Made by a program: the position numbers and the translations under genes. A model generated the notes under the pieces. It was not told the origin of the DNA. It saw only the letters and a list, made by a program, of their open reading frames with translations, and searched no databases. 30,412 bases of DNA from the IMG/VR virus record IMGVR_UViG_3300005613_000289, positions 1-30,412 of that record; one strand, 5' to 3'. Positions 8,413 to 15,221 of this stretch are shown here, in pieces. Source of the stretch: a virus. Each line of letters begins with the position of its first letter. Position 1 is the first letter of the stretch.

Positions 8413-8438
8413 AGCTGGAGACTATTGCAACCCCAGCT
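8413..8438 (-). terminator. Hairpin after the capsid cassette, possible terminator
   Basis: On the minus strand AGCTGG and CCAGCT form a 6-bp stem around the 14-nt loop GGTTGCAATAGTCT, followed by TTTTT and then GGG. The short U run suggests partial termination between the capsid pair and the downstream tail genes. The same loop appears, inverted, in the hairpin at 10065-10094. Confidence 0.5.
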
Positions 8439-8459
8439 AAATGATAATTTTTATATAGA

Positions 8460-8909
8460 TCAATTATTTAAAAACTTGACTTCTAATACCTTTACTACTG
8501 CCTGGATAGTAGATGCTGATCCTGTTATAGTCCATCTCCAATATTCATAATTTTTACTGGATTCAGTCATAGTAAAAGTAGTATCCCCAGTCATACTCCA
8601 GGTAACAGTACTAATATCAGTATATGCAGCTGAATTATGGATTTTGCCTGAGCTAACTATAGTAACTGATGCAGCTCCTCCTACAGAGTCAATATCAAAA
8701 TAAGCAGATGCTATAACACTCTCAGTATTTAAATTCTGTAGCTGAAATACATAAGTAGAGTCTCCTATACCTATAGTATCTTTAGCTCCCAGATTGAAAG
8801 TGTATTTTGTCTCATTATATGTCAGCTTATCAGACTTATCCTGAGCATTAATATTTCCAATACTGCAAAACAGCAGAGCTATCACTAAAATTCCTATTAA
8901 TTTTTTCAT
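8460..8909 (-). CDS. Exported beta-rich protein directly after the capsid gene
   Basis: The 149-residue product begins with a clear signal peptide: MKK, a hydrophobic core (LIGILVIALLFCSIG) and a NINAQ cleavage site near residue 22. The mature part is about 125 residues of Thr/Ser-rich beta strands (KYTFNLGAKDTIGIGDSTYVF, SVTIVSSGKIHNS, DTTFTMTESS, YEYWRWTITGS), suggesting an Ig-like or small beta-sandwich fold. Its position, 36 bp after the major capsid gene, is where decoration proteins usually lie. A cytoplasmic decoration protein would not need a signal peptide, so it may be a surface or periplasmic protein, or the leader may be retained as a hydrophobic tail. There is no lipobox at the cleavage site. 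The function is unknown. Confidence 0.75.
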   Translation of the reverse strand: MKKLIGILVIALLFCSIGNINAQDKSDKLTYNETKYTFNLGAKDTIGIGDSTYVFQLQNLNTESVIASAYFDIDSVGGAASVTIVSSGKIHNSAAYTDISTVTWSMTGDTTFTMTESSKNYEYWRWTITGSASTIQAVVKVLEVKFLNN

Positions 8910-8945
8910 TATATTAATTTTTTAATTAAAAACTCAATTATTTAT

Positions 8946-10025
8946 TTATTCTGCTCCTCCTGGCTGGATTTTTTCTACTATCATAACAATACCTTTATTA
9001 TCTGATCTGCCTCTAGTAGCTCCAAATCTAACCTCACTAGCATAAACATCTCCTTTATATATAGGACTATTCATCCATGAATATACTTTAGGGGATCCCT
9101 CAGCTCTGTACATCAATTTATCTGACCAAATAGGCATAGCATTAGCATCAGTAGTACCATCTACAGCTCCTCCTAGAGCTATTTTAGTATATGTACCAGC
9201 TCCTCCAGTTTGAGTATCATATAAAACATTATAGTTACCAGCATCAGAAATTCTAGGATCTAGAATAAATACTCCTCCTATTTTTCCTACTATTCCATCC
9301 TCTACCATCTTAGTAAAACCACCTTTCAAATAATCAATATCTAATTCTTTTACTAAGTCATTATATTGTTGAGGAGTAGGTAATGCATATAATTTAGATC
9401 CTTTAGGGAGTTTCTGAGATTTTAAAATAGCTACAGCATTATTAATATCTTTTTTAGCTATACCTAATACATTAGTAGCACTATCCACCTCAGATAATCT
9501 CTGGGTCCCAGTAGAATCAATAATATAACCCTCAGTATTATCATCTAAAGCCCATTCTATAATAGCATAATCAGCTATCTCATTCTGTATAGCATTTGCA
9601 TGAGCCTCTAGCATATCCTGTCTAGAGTTATATGATAATTCTGTCTCCTCTGGAAAGTTGATAACCTGAGGATCTGTACCAAAGTATTCAATTGTATAAG
9701 TTTTATTAGTATTTCTACGAACTGTAACGGTTCCAGTAGCACTATGGTCCCCATTAGCTAGGGTCTCAGCATTAAATTTCCCTTTAGTTACTGTAGGATT
9801 TCCTGCTGATTGTGGTAATTTCATTGTTTTTCCTTTACCAGCAAATCTGCTATCCTGCTTTGAGAACTTCAAAAAAGAGTTATCAGGATTGAAATACTTA
9901 GCTATCTCAGCTGAGTACATAGTAACTCTAGCCTCTGTAGCATTTTGGATTTTTGGATCGTCAGACTTATAATTCCTTAAAGCTGCAACCTCACTACTAT
10001 TCATTAAAACTCCTTTAGTTTCCAT
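8946..10025 (-). CDS. Major capsid protein
   Basis: The product has 359 residues, in the normal range for an HK97-fold capsid protein. The mostly alpha N-terminus leads to a strand pair containing KTYTIEYFGTDPQVINFPEE (about residues 107-126), a long spine-like helix (SRQDMLEAHANAIQNEIADY, about 133-152) and an A-domain section (INNAVAILKSQKLPKGSKLY and PTPQQYNDLVKELD, about 195-230). The C-terminus has the VFILDPRIS and VYASEVRFGATRGRSDNKGI segments typical of capsid proteins of this group. It follows the protease/scaffold gene and precedes tail genes, as in Mu and FluMu-like phages. I did not find a distinct promoter; it is probably transcribed from the unit that starts near 11340. Confidence 0.85.
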   Translation of the reverse strand: METKGVLMNSSEVAALRNYKSDDPKIQNATEARVTMYSAEIAKYFNPDNSFLKFSKQDSRFAGKGKTMKLPQSAGNPTVTKGKFNAETLANGDHSATGTVTVRRNTNKTYTIEYFGTDPQVINFPEETELSYNSRQDMLEAHANAIQNEIADYAIIEWALDDNTEGYIIDSTGTQRLSEVDSATNVLGIAKKDINNAVAILKSQKLPKGSKLYALPTPQQYNDLVKELDIDYLKGGFTKMVEDGIVGKIGGVFILDPRISDAGNYNVLYDTQTGGAGTYTKIALGGAVDGTTDANAMPIWSDKLMYRAEGSPKVYSWMNSPIYKGDVYASEVRFGATRGRSDNKGIVMIVEKIQPGGAE

Positions 10026-10064
10026 CTTATTTAATTATTAAATTATTATTTATCTTTTACCTAG

Positions 10065-10094
10065 AAAACCAGGGTTGTAATAGTCTCTGGTTTT
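10065..10094. terminator. Hairpin between protease/scaffold and capsid genes
   Basis: AAAACCAG and CTGGTTTT form an 8-bp stem around the 14-nt loop GGTTGTAATAGTCT (plus strand). On the plus strand the stem runs into seven T residues, as in an intrinsic terminator for antisense transcripts. On the minus strand, the coding direction, it is preceded by an A run and ends TTTTCTAGG, so it would be a weak terminator or an RNA processing/stability element ahead of the capsid message. Confidence 0.5.
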
Positions 10095-10121
10095 TTTATT
10101 ATTTATTATTATTATTATTTA

Positions 10122-10658
10122 CTATTTTTTATTTACCAGCTCCTGGAATTCAGATGTATTATGCATTTTAATATAATCTCCTCTTAGAGACTCATCAGAC
10201 ATGCCACTATCTAAATATTTCTTAGCATTAACTAGAGATTTAGCTTTAGCCTCATCAGGAGTATCATCATTATTCTCATCATTTTTACCCTCTACTAAAT
10301 CTAGATCTTTAGATTTGTTATAAATTTCTTTTTTTGGTAGAGCTTCTATCATCTCTTTAACAGAGTCAAAACCTAAAGTAGAGATATGTTTATTATAAAT
10401 CTCTTTAGACTCTTTAGTTATTCTACCCTCTTCAATAGCCTGCTCTAAAAATGGCTCATGTTCTTTACTTTCAAAATCAGTAACTTTCTTTTTTAAGTTA
10501 GTTATTTCTGTTTTATCTGAATCAGCTTTCTCCTCAAAAGCTGTATTAGCTTTAGTTAGTTTAGCATTATCATCTAAAATAGACTGAACTGCATTAGTGA
10601 TAACCTCATCAGATGCATCAGCATGTAATCCTAATTTTTGAGCTATTTCTTTTTTCAT
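10122..10658 (-). CDS. Candidate nested scaffold protein from internal start
   Basis: An in-frame ATG at 10658 (Met219 of the protease gene) would give a 178-residue scaffold without the protease domain, starting MKKEIAQKLGLHADASDE. In Mu (gpI and gpZ) and lambda (gpC and Nu3) the scaffold is made in this way from inside the protease gene. The domain border falls just before this Met, after a low-complexity acidic linker (EEDTDNKNIKTKENRI). There is no Shine-Dalgarno, but none is expected in this phylum. This is inference by analogy. Confidence 0.5.
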   Translation of the reverse strand: MKKEIAQKLGLHADASDEVITNAVQSILDDNAKLTKANTAFEEKADSDKTEITNLKKKVTDFESKEHEPFLEQAIEEGRITKESKEIYNKHISTLGFDSVKEMIEALPKKEIYNKSKDLDLVEGKNDENNDDTPDEAKAKSLVNAKKYLDSGMSDESLRGDYIKMHNTSEFQELVNKK

Positions 10659-11312
10659 GATCCTATTTTCTTTAGTTTTAATATTTTTATTATCTGTATC
10701 CTCCTCAATTTTGGAGCTATTAACTATTTCAAAAACTTCCTTTTGTGTTGCATTTTCTGGAATATCAATACTATTTTTAATATTGATAATCTTATCTACA
10801 AAACCATTATCTTTTAACTCAGATCCTACAAATACTTTCTCTTTTTTCATTAAAGATCTCAAAGTATTTTTATTAATTCCAGTTTTGCTAGATAGTATCA
10901 TAACAATAGCATCCCTAGCATCCATTAACTCCTGTTTTGTTTTGCCCTCAGGCATATCATCTATTTTTACTCCATTATCATAATCAGGCTCATGTACTAG
11001 GGTCCTAGCATATGGATAAGCAGATCTATGACCTTTAGATCCTCCTGCTAATAACCATCCAGCAGTAGAGTCAGCTATACCCATATTTATAGTCTCTATG
11101 ATATTTCCTGCAGCCTGAAAAGCCTGCATAGATGAGAGTATTAAGTATCCAGCATAGACACCCCCTCCAAAGGAATTAATACGAAATCTAACATGTTTTC
11201 CAACTGTATTAAATAGCTCCTCAGCTATCTCATTAGCTTTATAATTATCAATATTCCTATTAATAAGAATCTCAGGAATACCATCTGCAGCTAAGTTAAA
11301 AAGTTTATCCAT
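10122..11312 (-). CDS. Prohead maturation protease fused to scaffold (ClpP-type, Mu gpI-like)
   Basis: This is a 396-residue protein. Residues 1-180 are a ClpP-fold protease: VRFRINSFGGGVYAGYLIL (41-59) holds the Gly-rich loop, IADSTAGWLLAGG carries the probable nucleophile Ser82, and ARTLVHEP carries His107. The remainder is a charged helical scaffold (about 219-396) with heptad-like stretches (KLTKANTAFEEKADSDKTEI), ending in a short segment that may bind the capsid protein. Such proteases cut scaffold and themselves once the prohead is complete. The gene heads the long structural operon, with its own operator-type promoter at 11333-11372. Confidence 0.85.
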   Translation of the reverse strand: MDKLFNLAADGIPEILINRNIDNYKANEIAEELFNTVGKHVRFRINSFGGGVYAGYLILSSMQAFQAAGNIIETINMGIADSTAGWLLAGGSKGHRSAYPYARTLVHEPDYDNGVKIDDMPEGKTKQELMDARDAIVMILSSKTGINKNTLRSLMKKEKVFVGSELKDNGFVDKIINIKNSIDIPENATQKEVFEIVNSSKIEEDTDNKNIKTKENRIMKKEIAQKLGLHADASDEVITNAVQSILDDNAKLTKANTAFEEKADSDKTEITNLKKKVTDFESKEHEPFLEQAIEEGRITKESKEIYNKHISTLGFDSVKEMIEALPKKEIYNKSKDLDLVEGKNDENNDDTPDEAKAKSLVNAKKYLDSGMSDESLRGDYIKMHNTSEFQELVNKK

Positions 11313-11332
11313 ATTAGAAAATAGAATTTTCG

Positions 11333-11372
11333 CAACTTTATAGACTGTAAAATTATGTAGAATGATTCTAAA
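11333..11372 (-). promoter_or_regulatory. Promoter of the protease-capsid-tail unit with palindromic operator
   Basis: The 17-bp element at 11356-11372 reads TTTAGAATCATTCTACA on the minus strand. A -7-like TAAAGTTG (11340 to 11333) follows after 15 bp; it departs from TAnnTTTG at one position. The start codon at 11312 is about 20 bp further on. It is the only promoter-like site I see for the genes from 11312 to the left edge. Confidence 0.6.
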
Positions 11373-11460
11373 TAAAAAATAAATATTGAATTAATTTTAA
11401 AAAAAGTATTTAAATAATTGATTATCACATACTAAAAAATATATATGTAGAAAATTATCT

Positions 11461-11508
11461 TTATACTTATACTTATCTTTATAATTATACTTATACTTAT
11501 CTTTATAG
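11461..11508. repeat. Two tandem copies of a 24-bp AT-rich unit
   Basis: The 24-bp unit begins TTATACTTATACTTATCT and its two copies (11461-11484 and 11485-11508) differ only at the last base. They lie in the 342-bp divergent gap between the protease gene and the plus-strand gene at 11655, between the two operator sites. From 11373 to 11460 I see nothing but AT-rich sequence. Confidence 0.85.
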
Positions 11509-11551
11509 CTAGAGTTTTGCTAGAGCTTTGCTGTAGCTTTGCTAGAAATTG
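11509..11551. repeat. Four tandem copies of an 11-bp unit
   Basis: CTAGAGTTTTG, CTAGAGCTTTG, CTGTAGCTTTG and CTAGAAATTG (the last one base short) follow the 24-bp repeats without a gap. A TATATTTG (-7-like, plus strand) lies just after them at 11554-11561. They might be protein-binding iterons or simple slippage products. Confidence 0.8.
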
Positions 11552-11591
11552 CATATATTTGATACATAGGTTTATATGGCTCTAGTAGTAA

Positions 11592-11628
11592 TTTATATTC
11601 ATTCTAAACAGTTTTTATAGTAGTTTTG
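11592..11628 (+). promoter_or_regulatory. Promoter of the first plus-strand gene pair with operator
   Basis: The operator TTTATATTCATTCTAAA (11592-11608) is followed after 12 bp by TAGTTTTG (11621-11628), a perfect TAnnTTTG. The ATG at 11655 comes 26 bp later. The proximal half ATTCTAAA starts 20 bp upstream of the -7 element, where the -33 element normally sits. Confidence 0.75.
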
Positions 11629-11654
11629 AGCATTGTTAAATTAATACTTATATT

Positions 11655-11849
11655 ATGAATAAAATTAGAGTTATTTCCAGGATACTAGTTAGTCCATTTA
11701 TTTTAGGAGTTTTTATAGTTAGTTATATTTTTTTAGCTATAAGACATTTTATTAATTTTGTTAGGTTTGGAGGAGAGTTTATCACTTACCAAAAGGATGA
11801 GCTAACTAAGATAGATGATATTTACAAATATATAAAACAAAGTATTTAA
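11655..11849 (+). CDS. Small membrane protein, plus-strand accessory gene
   Basis: The 64-residue product has an N-terminal hydrophobic stretch of about 28 residues (from VISRILVSPFILGVF to YIFLAIRHF), enough for one transmembrane segment, followed by a short soluble tail ending KIDDIYKYIKQS. Basic residues precede the helix, which suggests the N-terminus stays in the cytoplasm. I do not recognise a family. It is on the strand opposite to the structural genes, has its own operator-controlled promoter, and its stop lies 1 bp before the next start, so the two form a unit. Small membrane proteins expressed separately from virion genes are often superinfection-exclusion or lysis-related; nothing here decides that. 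Confidence 0.6.
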   Translation: MNKIRVISRILVSPFILGVFIVSYIFLAIRHFINFVRFGGEFITYQKDELTKIDDIYKYIKQSI

Positions 11850-11850
11850 T

Positions 11851-12105
11851 ATGGAAAAAACTATTAAAAGAGGAGATCTAGTGGAGGTCTCTATAATTGG
11901 AAAAAAGGATGCATATGGACATCATGATGATGAGACCAGCAGACTAATTAGACAGCAGATACTAAATGCCTCATTTACTGTAGAGGCTGCAGCTCTTAAA
12001 AAGGATGGATTTTATACATGTATTCTAAAACCTATACTAAAGGATAAAAGGATCCTTAAAGTAGATATTATAAATTTTAGCTCAGTAAAATTAGAGAAAC
12101 TTTAA
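11851..12105 (+). CDS. Small soluble protein, plus-strand accessory gene
   Basis: The product has 84 residues and is mixed basic and acidic, with no membrane segment. The N-terminus TIKRGDLVEVSIIGKKD looks like a small beta-barrel entry strand, and a histidine/acid cluster follows (YGHHDDETSRLIRQQIL). The C-terminal half has strands (FYTCILKPIL, KVDIINFSSVKLEKL). No family is recognised. It is coupled to the preceding membrane-protein gene. Its TAA (12103-12105) abuts, back to back, the TAA of the minus-strand gene at 12106, leaving no room for a terminator, so transcription would run antisense into the tail-completion genes. Confidence 0.6.
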   Translation: MEKTIKRGDLVEVSIIGKKDAYGHHDDETSRLIRQQILNASFTVEAAALKKDGFYTCILKPILKDKRILKVDIINFSSVKLEKL

Positions 12106-12642
12106 TTAGGGTCTAATCTCAGGTTTAGGACTAACTACTATATCAGGATTATCTCCTATAAATGTTTTTTGATTATCACTAGCTACATCCTCAAATACTC
12201 TCATCCCAAAGGTTATCTGATGCTCCATTAATGAGCTATGTAGTACATCCTGGACCTCAGATATTTTAGTTATTCTTTTAAATGTACAGTCTGGGATCCT
12301 TTTGTTATTGAATTTTTGGACTGCTAGATCAGCTAATCTCCATAACTCATCCATAGACTTCTCTTTATCCTTATAATTCCTTATGGTTAAATGGAGAGTA
12401 ACATTAACAGGAGTAACTCCAGATGATTGTATATTCTGCATTCTAGAAAAATACTGCTCATCCTCAATAGCTGAAAACTCAAAATAACAGACTGTTCTAG
12501 GGATACTAGTCTCTAATACTTCATTTCTTATATTACTATTCCAAATATCAAATTTAGCATACTCCTTAGTATCATCTATTTTCAAAATATCATTAATACC
12601 AGTCTTAAAATAATCCTTAACAACTTTTCTCCAGTCTGACAT
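12106..12642 (-). CDS. Candidate tail terminator / neck protein
   Basis: The 178-residue product resembles tail-terminator-type proteins in layout. An N-terminal helix (WRKVVKDYFKTGINDIL) is followed by strands and a repeated pattern ending VNVTLHLTIRNYKD, a long helix (SMDELWRLADLAVQKFNNK), then KRITKISEVQDVLHSSLMEH and a strand ITFGMRVFEDV. That helix-strand-helix-strand scheme is shared by gpU-like and gp37-like proteins, which cap the tube and join it to the head. It follows gpG by 1 bp and is the last gene of its unit. The family assignment is structural inference only. Confidence 0.5.
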   Translation of the reverse strand: MSDWRKVVKDYFKTGINDILKIDDTKEYAKFDIWNSNIRNEVLETSIPRTVCYFEFSAIEDEQYFSRMQNIQSSGVTPVNVTLHLTIRNYKDKEKSMDELWRLADLAVQKFNNKRIPDCTFKRITKISEVQDVLHSSLMEHQITFGMRVFEDVASDNQKTFIGDNPDIVVSPKPEIRP

Positions 12643-12643
12643 A

Positions 12644-13069
12644 TTATAAAAATATTTTATTAATTTCAGTTTCTATCTGTAACTTAACTTTTTTCTCTAA
12701 TACAGTACTTTTGCCTATAAACTCCCTCTCATCATTTACATGCTCAGCATATGGGACATCAGTAGAGGTCCCTACTACAATATTTCCAAAATTAGTATGC
12801 CTCTTATCTATATCTCCCATGAGATCTCCAGAGTTAATATTTATAGATGTAGGTCTGCTATCCTTTCTCTTTCTAGCTGCATATTTCTCTGATAGAGCTT
12901 TCCATCCTGAGAGAGATTTATTAGTCTGGCCTCCTCCCTTTCTAAATCCTGCTATAAAATGGATCTTAACTATATTAGCAATCTTATAAGGGAGTACTCT
13001 CTTAAAATTAATTATTTGCCTCTCATTAGGAGTCTTAAATTTCCCTATTTGCCTAACTCCACTACCCAT
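12644..13069 (-). CDS. Virion morphogenesis protein, Mu gpG-like
   Basis: The 141-residue protein matches the phage virion morphogenesis (tail completion) family. A basic N-terminal helix is followed by SGWKALSEKYAARKRKDSRP (about residues 53-72), in which W..L......K is the family hallmark, then ININSGDLMGDI (about 75-86), the 'L..sG.L..s' motif, and later IVVGTSTDVPYAEHVNDE (about 95-112) with the typical 'YA..h' motif. In Mu and P2 this class completes tail assembly and head joining. It begins after the DUF6046-like gene with a 1-bp spacer from its stop, so the unit is tightly packed. Confidence 0.8.
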   Translation of the reverse strand: MGSGVRQIGKFKTPNERQIINFKRVLPYKIANIVKIHFIAGFRKGGGQTNKSLSGWKALSEKYAARKRKDSRPTSININSGDLMGDIDKRHTNFGNIVVGTSTDVPYAEHVNDEREFIGKSTVLEKKVKLQIETEINKIFL

Positions 13070-13588
13070 CTATCCAAATTTACTAAAATCTATAGCAAAA
13101 TCACTAACCATCAATATACTTAAAGGATAATCATTAATACTCCCCTCCTGGCCTGCATCAAAACTCTCTATTACTACATAATCAATAGAGAAAATGCTAT
13201 TTAGGAATTTACTTAATACTCTTACTCTCTCAGGGACCCTCTCCAGTTTGCTAAATGCCTGCCATTTACCAGAGGGAAAGGAGAGAATACTATTTATAGA
13301 TCCATTTATACTAATTACATAGTCATTCAGTGTTATATACTCCTTAACCTCCCCATCCTGTCCATTTATTGAGCTTTTAACAATCTTTTTAGATCTATTA
13401 ATATTTATCCTGGCATCATCTAGCTTTAACTCTGGATATGTTATTATATTCCCATCTAGATCCTGGAATTTTCCTGCAGGAAAAATAACATTATCTATAA
13501 CAGGAGTACCCAGCTGAGATATTCCTACTGGAATAGCAAAAGTAGCCTTATCATTTAGTTTAGTAATTACACTCTCAAAACCTCCCAT
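13070..13588 (-). CDS. DUF6046-like phage protein
   Basis: The 172-residue product resembles the DUF6046 family of Bacteroidota phages as I remember it. The key stretch is RSKKIVKSSINGQDGEVKEY followed by ITLNDYVISINGSI (residues about 65-98), a beta hairpin pattern. Later come LSKFLNSIFSIDYVVIES and a final SDFAIDFS strand. The family occurs in contractile-tail and related gene clusters but has no proven function that I can name. The overall resemblance is to small baseplate or tail-associated beta proteins such as those that carry LysM-like ends. It starts 2 bp after the MuF gene and abuts gpG. Confidence 0.55.
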   Translation of the reverse strand: MGGFESVITKLNDKATFAIPVGISQLGTPVIDNVIFPAGKFQDLDGNIITYPELKLDDARININRSKKIVKSSINGQDGEVKEYITLNDYVISINGSINSILSFPSGKWQAFSKLERVPERVRVLSKFLNSIFSIDYVVIESFDAGQEGSINDYPLSILMVSDFAIDFSKFG

Positions 13589-13590
13589 AA

Positions 13591-14547
13591 TTAATATCCT
13601 TTAGGTAACTCAAATCCAAAATTATCATTTAACTGTCTCTTAAACTGTTTAGGGACCTTAAAATATTCGTGTTTTCCTACTCCCTTATCTTTAAATATAT
13701 AGTTTTTCTTAGCAGGATTTCCCTTAAAAGATGTATCAGTTTTAAAGTCATTATTAACTAGCTTAGTCTGCTTAGTTACTTTTGATTTAGCTGTAGGTTT
13801 AGCCTCATCACTTTGCTCCCATCTACAGTAACAATTCCATCCATTTTGAGGAGATATATTATCAGCTGCAGGATCTCCTACTTTAAATGTCAATCCCTCT
13901 AGAGCTGCATGAGAGGGTCTAACTCTATCATTTTGAGTAGTCCTGTAGATTATATATGGGAAAATATCCTGCTCATCTATGATCTTTAATCCCTGTTTAG
14001 CATTCTGAGACTGAGTAAATACAGAGTTTTGCTCTGTTTTTAACCAGTTTTCATTAAACTGGGAGTTTATCCTGCCTGCAAACTCCTTAAACTCTGGGAA
14101 AGGTCTCTTAGCTCCATTAGCATCAAAAACTACTTTAGTTAATGCTTTGGCCTCCTGCCATGTTTTGGCTGCAGAGAATTTAGCTATATTTTGTCTATAC
14201 ATTATAGCTCTCTCTAATTGTAATATATCCTCTCCCTCTTTTAGATTTCCCCATCCTTTATGCAGACTATCATCCAGAGTCTTAAATGTAAAATTAAAAA
14301 CATCAGTAGCTAATTTAGATTTAGCTAAGGAAAATAGGTTTAACTGTCCAGAGAAAATCTCTGTTAAATAGAGATCTATATCTTTTTGAGTTAAATTGTT
14401 AATATCTTTTAATTTTGATTTAGATAATTTAGCCTCACATATAGCAAAAGCCTGATCACTACTATAATCCTCATGCATCAGAAAACTCATGCAGCTAGAA
14501 ATATATTGCTTATCAGTTTGTCCCTTATGTGGTTTAGGTATTGGCAT
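13591..14547 (-). CDS. MuF-like head morphogenesis protein (SPP1 gp7 family)
   Basis: The 318-residue product has three parts. Residues 1-45 (PIPKPHKGQTDKQYISSCM, then AFAICEAKL) carry a short Cys-containing motif found at the start of several phage head proteins. A helical region follows to about 195. The MuF domain lies at about 197-245: YIIYRTTQNDRVRPSHAALE with R208, R210 and H213, then PQNGWNCYCRWE with C239 and C241, the conserved metal-like 'R..H..l.g...p....NCrC' signature. Members are minor head proteins packaged with DNA. A basic C-terminal tail (VPKQFKRQLNDNFGF) has no toxin domain I can see. The gene is separated from the portal gene by the fibre module and two plus-strand genes. 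Confidence 0.85.
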   Translation of the reverse strand: MPIPKPHKGQTDKQYISSCMSFLMHEDYSSDQAFAICEAKLSKSKLKDINNLTQKDIDLYLTEIFSGQLNLFSLAKSKLATDVFNFTFKTLDDSLHKGWGNLKEGEDILQLERAIMYRQNIAKFSAAKTWQEAKALTKVVFDANGAKRPFPEFKEFAGRINSQFNENWLKTEQNSVFTQSQNAKQGLKIIDEQDIFPYIIYRTTQNDRVRPSHAALEGLTFKVGDPAADNISPQNGWNCYCRWEQSDEAKPTAKSKVTKQTKLVNNDFKTDTSFKGNPAKKNYIFKDKGVGKHEYFKVPKQFKRQLNDNFGFELPKGY

Positions 14548-14808
14548 TTATAACAGTTTTCTAGCTATTAAACTTAGATGATTTTGTTTTCTAATATGGA
14601 ATTTATGCTGTATAGCTTTGAGAGGCTCTACCTCCCTAAATTTGACTATAGTAGGATTAACTGGTAGATCTTTAGACTTATAAAGGTCTGATTTATTACA
14701 GACATTATTATAAGTCATGAAGTTTAAAGAGTATCTAAAATACACTTTATTTCCCTCAGTACCAGTAACATAAATCTCTCTATATTTACCTAAAAATAGA
14801 AAATACAT
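14548..14808 (-). CDS. Small unknown protein leading the MuF unit
   Basis: The product has 86 residues from the ATG at 14808 (MYFLFLGKYREIYV). A TTG five codons upstream is less likely because it overlaps the -7 element. It is basic and beta-rich at the start, then Lys/Arg-rich near the end (HKFHIRKQNHLSLIARKLL). No signal peptide or domain is recognised. The -7 element TATATTTG ends only 4 bp before the ATG, so the transcript would be leaderless or nearly so. The stop lies directly before the MuF start, so translation is probably coupled. Its role is unknown; it could regulate or chaperone MuF. Confidence 0.55.
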   Translation of the reverse strand: MYFLFLGKYREIYVTGTEGNKVYFRYSLNFMTYNNVCNKSDLYKSKDLPVNPTIVKFREVEPLKAIQHKFHIRKQNHLSLIARKLL

Positions 14809-14812
14809 ATTA

Positions 14813-14846
14813 CAAATATACAAAAATTATTTAGAATGATTATAAA
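14813..14846 (-). promoter_or_regulatory. Promoter of the MuF-gpG unit with operator
   Basis: On the minus strand the operator reads TTTATAATCATTCTAAA (14846 to 14830). A perfect -7 element TATATTTG (14820 to 14813) follows after 9 bp and lies 4 bp before the ATG. It is divergent from the promoter at 14864-14900. Confidence 0.75.
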
Positions 14847-14863
14847 CAGCTGTAAAAAGTTAA

Positions 14864-14900
14864 TTTAAATTGATTCTTAATAAAATTATTTAGTACTTTG
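14864..14900 (+). promoter_or_regulatory. Promoter of the second plus-strand gene pair with operator
   Basis: The degenerate operator TTTAAATTGATTCTTAA (14864-14880, 14 of 17 consensus positions) is followed after 12 bp by GTACTTTG (14893-14900), which matches the TTTG half of the -7 element but not the TA. The ATG at 14937 is 36 bp downstream. Confidence 0.55.
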
Positions 14901-14936
14901 TTTAGTCAATAATGACAAAAACTAAAAACTTATACC

Positions 14937-15221
14937 ATGTTAAAAGCATTAGTAGTAGCTGCCCTCTTATTTGTACTATATGACAATAAGAAACTTAGAG
15001 CTAAAAGAGAGGTTAATATATACCTAGAGACATTAGATCTATATCCAGCATTTGAGAAAATAAAGTCTATAATAGACAGCTCTGTTACTCCTCAGCAGTT
15101 TGAGGATGCCTGGAAAATGATTAACTTATTTAAACATAAATACCAGAATATAAATTATACTCTCAAATTGAGGGAAATGTTTTTTGCTGTATCTAAATTA
15201 AAGGAGGCCTATCATGTATAA
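14937..15221 (+). CDS. Small membrane-anchored protein, plus-strand accessory gene
   Basis: The 94-residue product has a short hydrophobic N-terminus (LKALVVAALLFVLYD, residues 2-16) followed at once by basic residues (NKKLRAKRE), the pattern of an uncleaved anchor with the rest in the cytoplasm or periplasm. The remainder is helical (EKIKSIIDSSVTPQQFEDAW, KLREMFFAVSKLKEAYHV). No family is recognised. It is opposite to the structural genes, is controlled by its own operator-type promoter and overlaps the next gene by 8 bp. Its arrangement, a membrane protein first and a soluble protein second, copies that of the 11655-12105 pair, although the sequences are unrelated. Confidence 0.6.
   Translation: MLKALVVAALLFVLYDNKKLRAKREVNIYLETLDLYPAFEKIKSIIDSSVTPQQFEDAWKMINLFKHKYQNINYTLKLREMFFAVSKLKEAYHV

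Noticed and set aside
15201-15208. Shine-Dalgarno-like AAGGAGG before 15214 as proof of normal ribosome-binding sites
   Set aside because: It is the only clear case in the window, lies inside a coding frame, and all other genes lack such a site; chance is likely.
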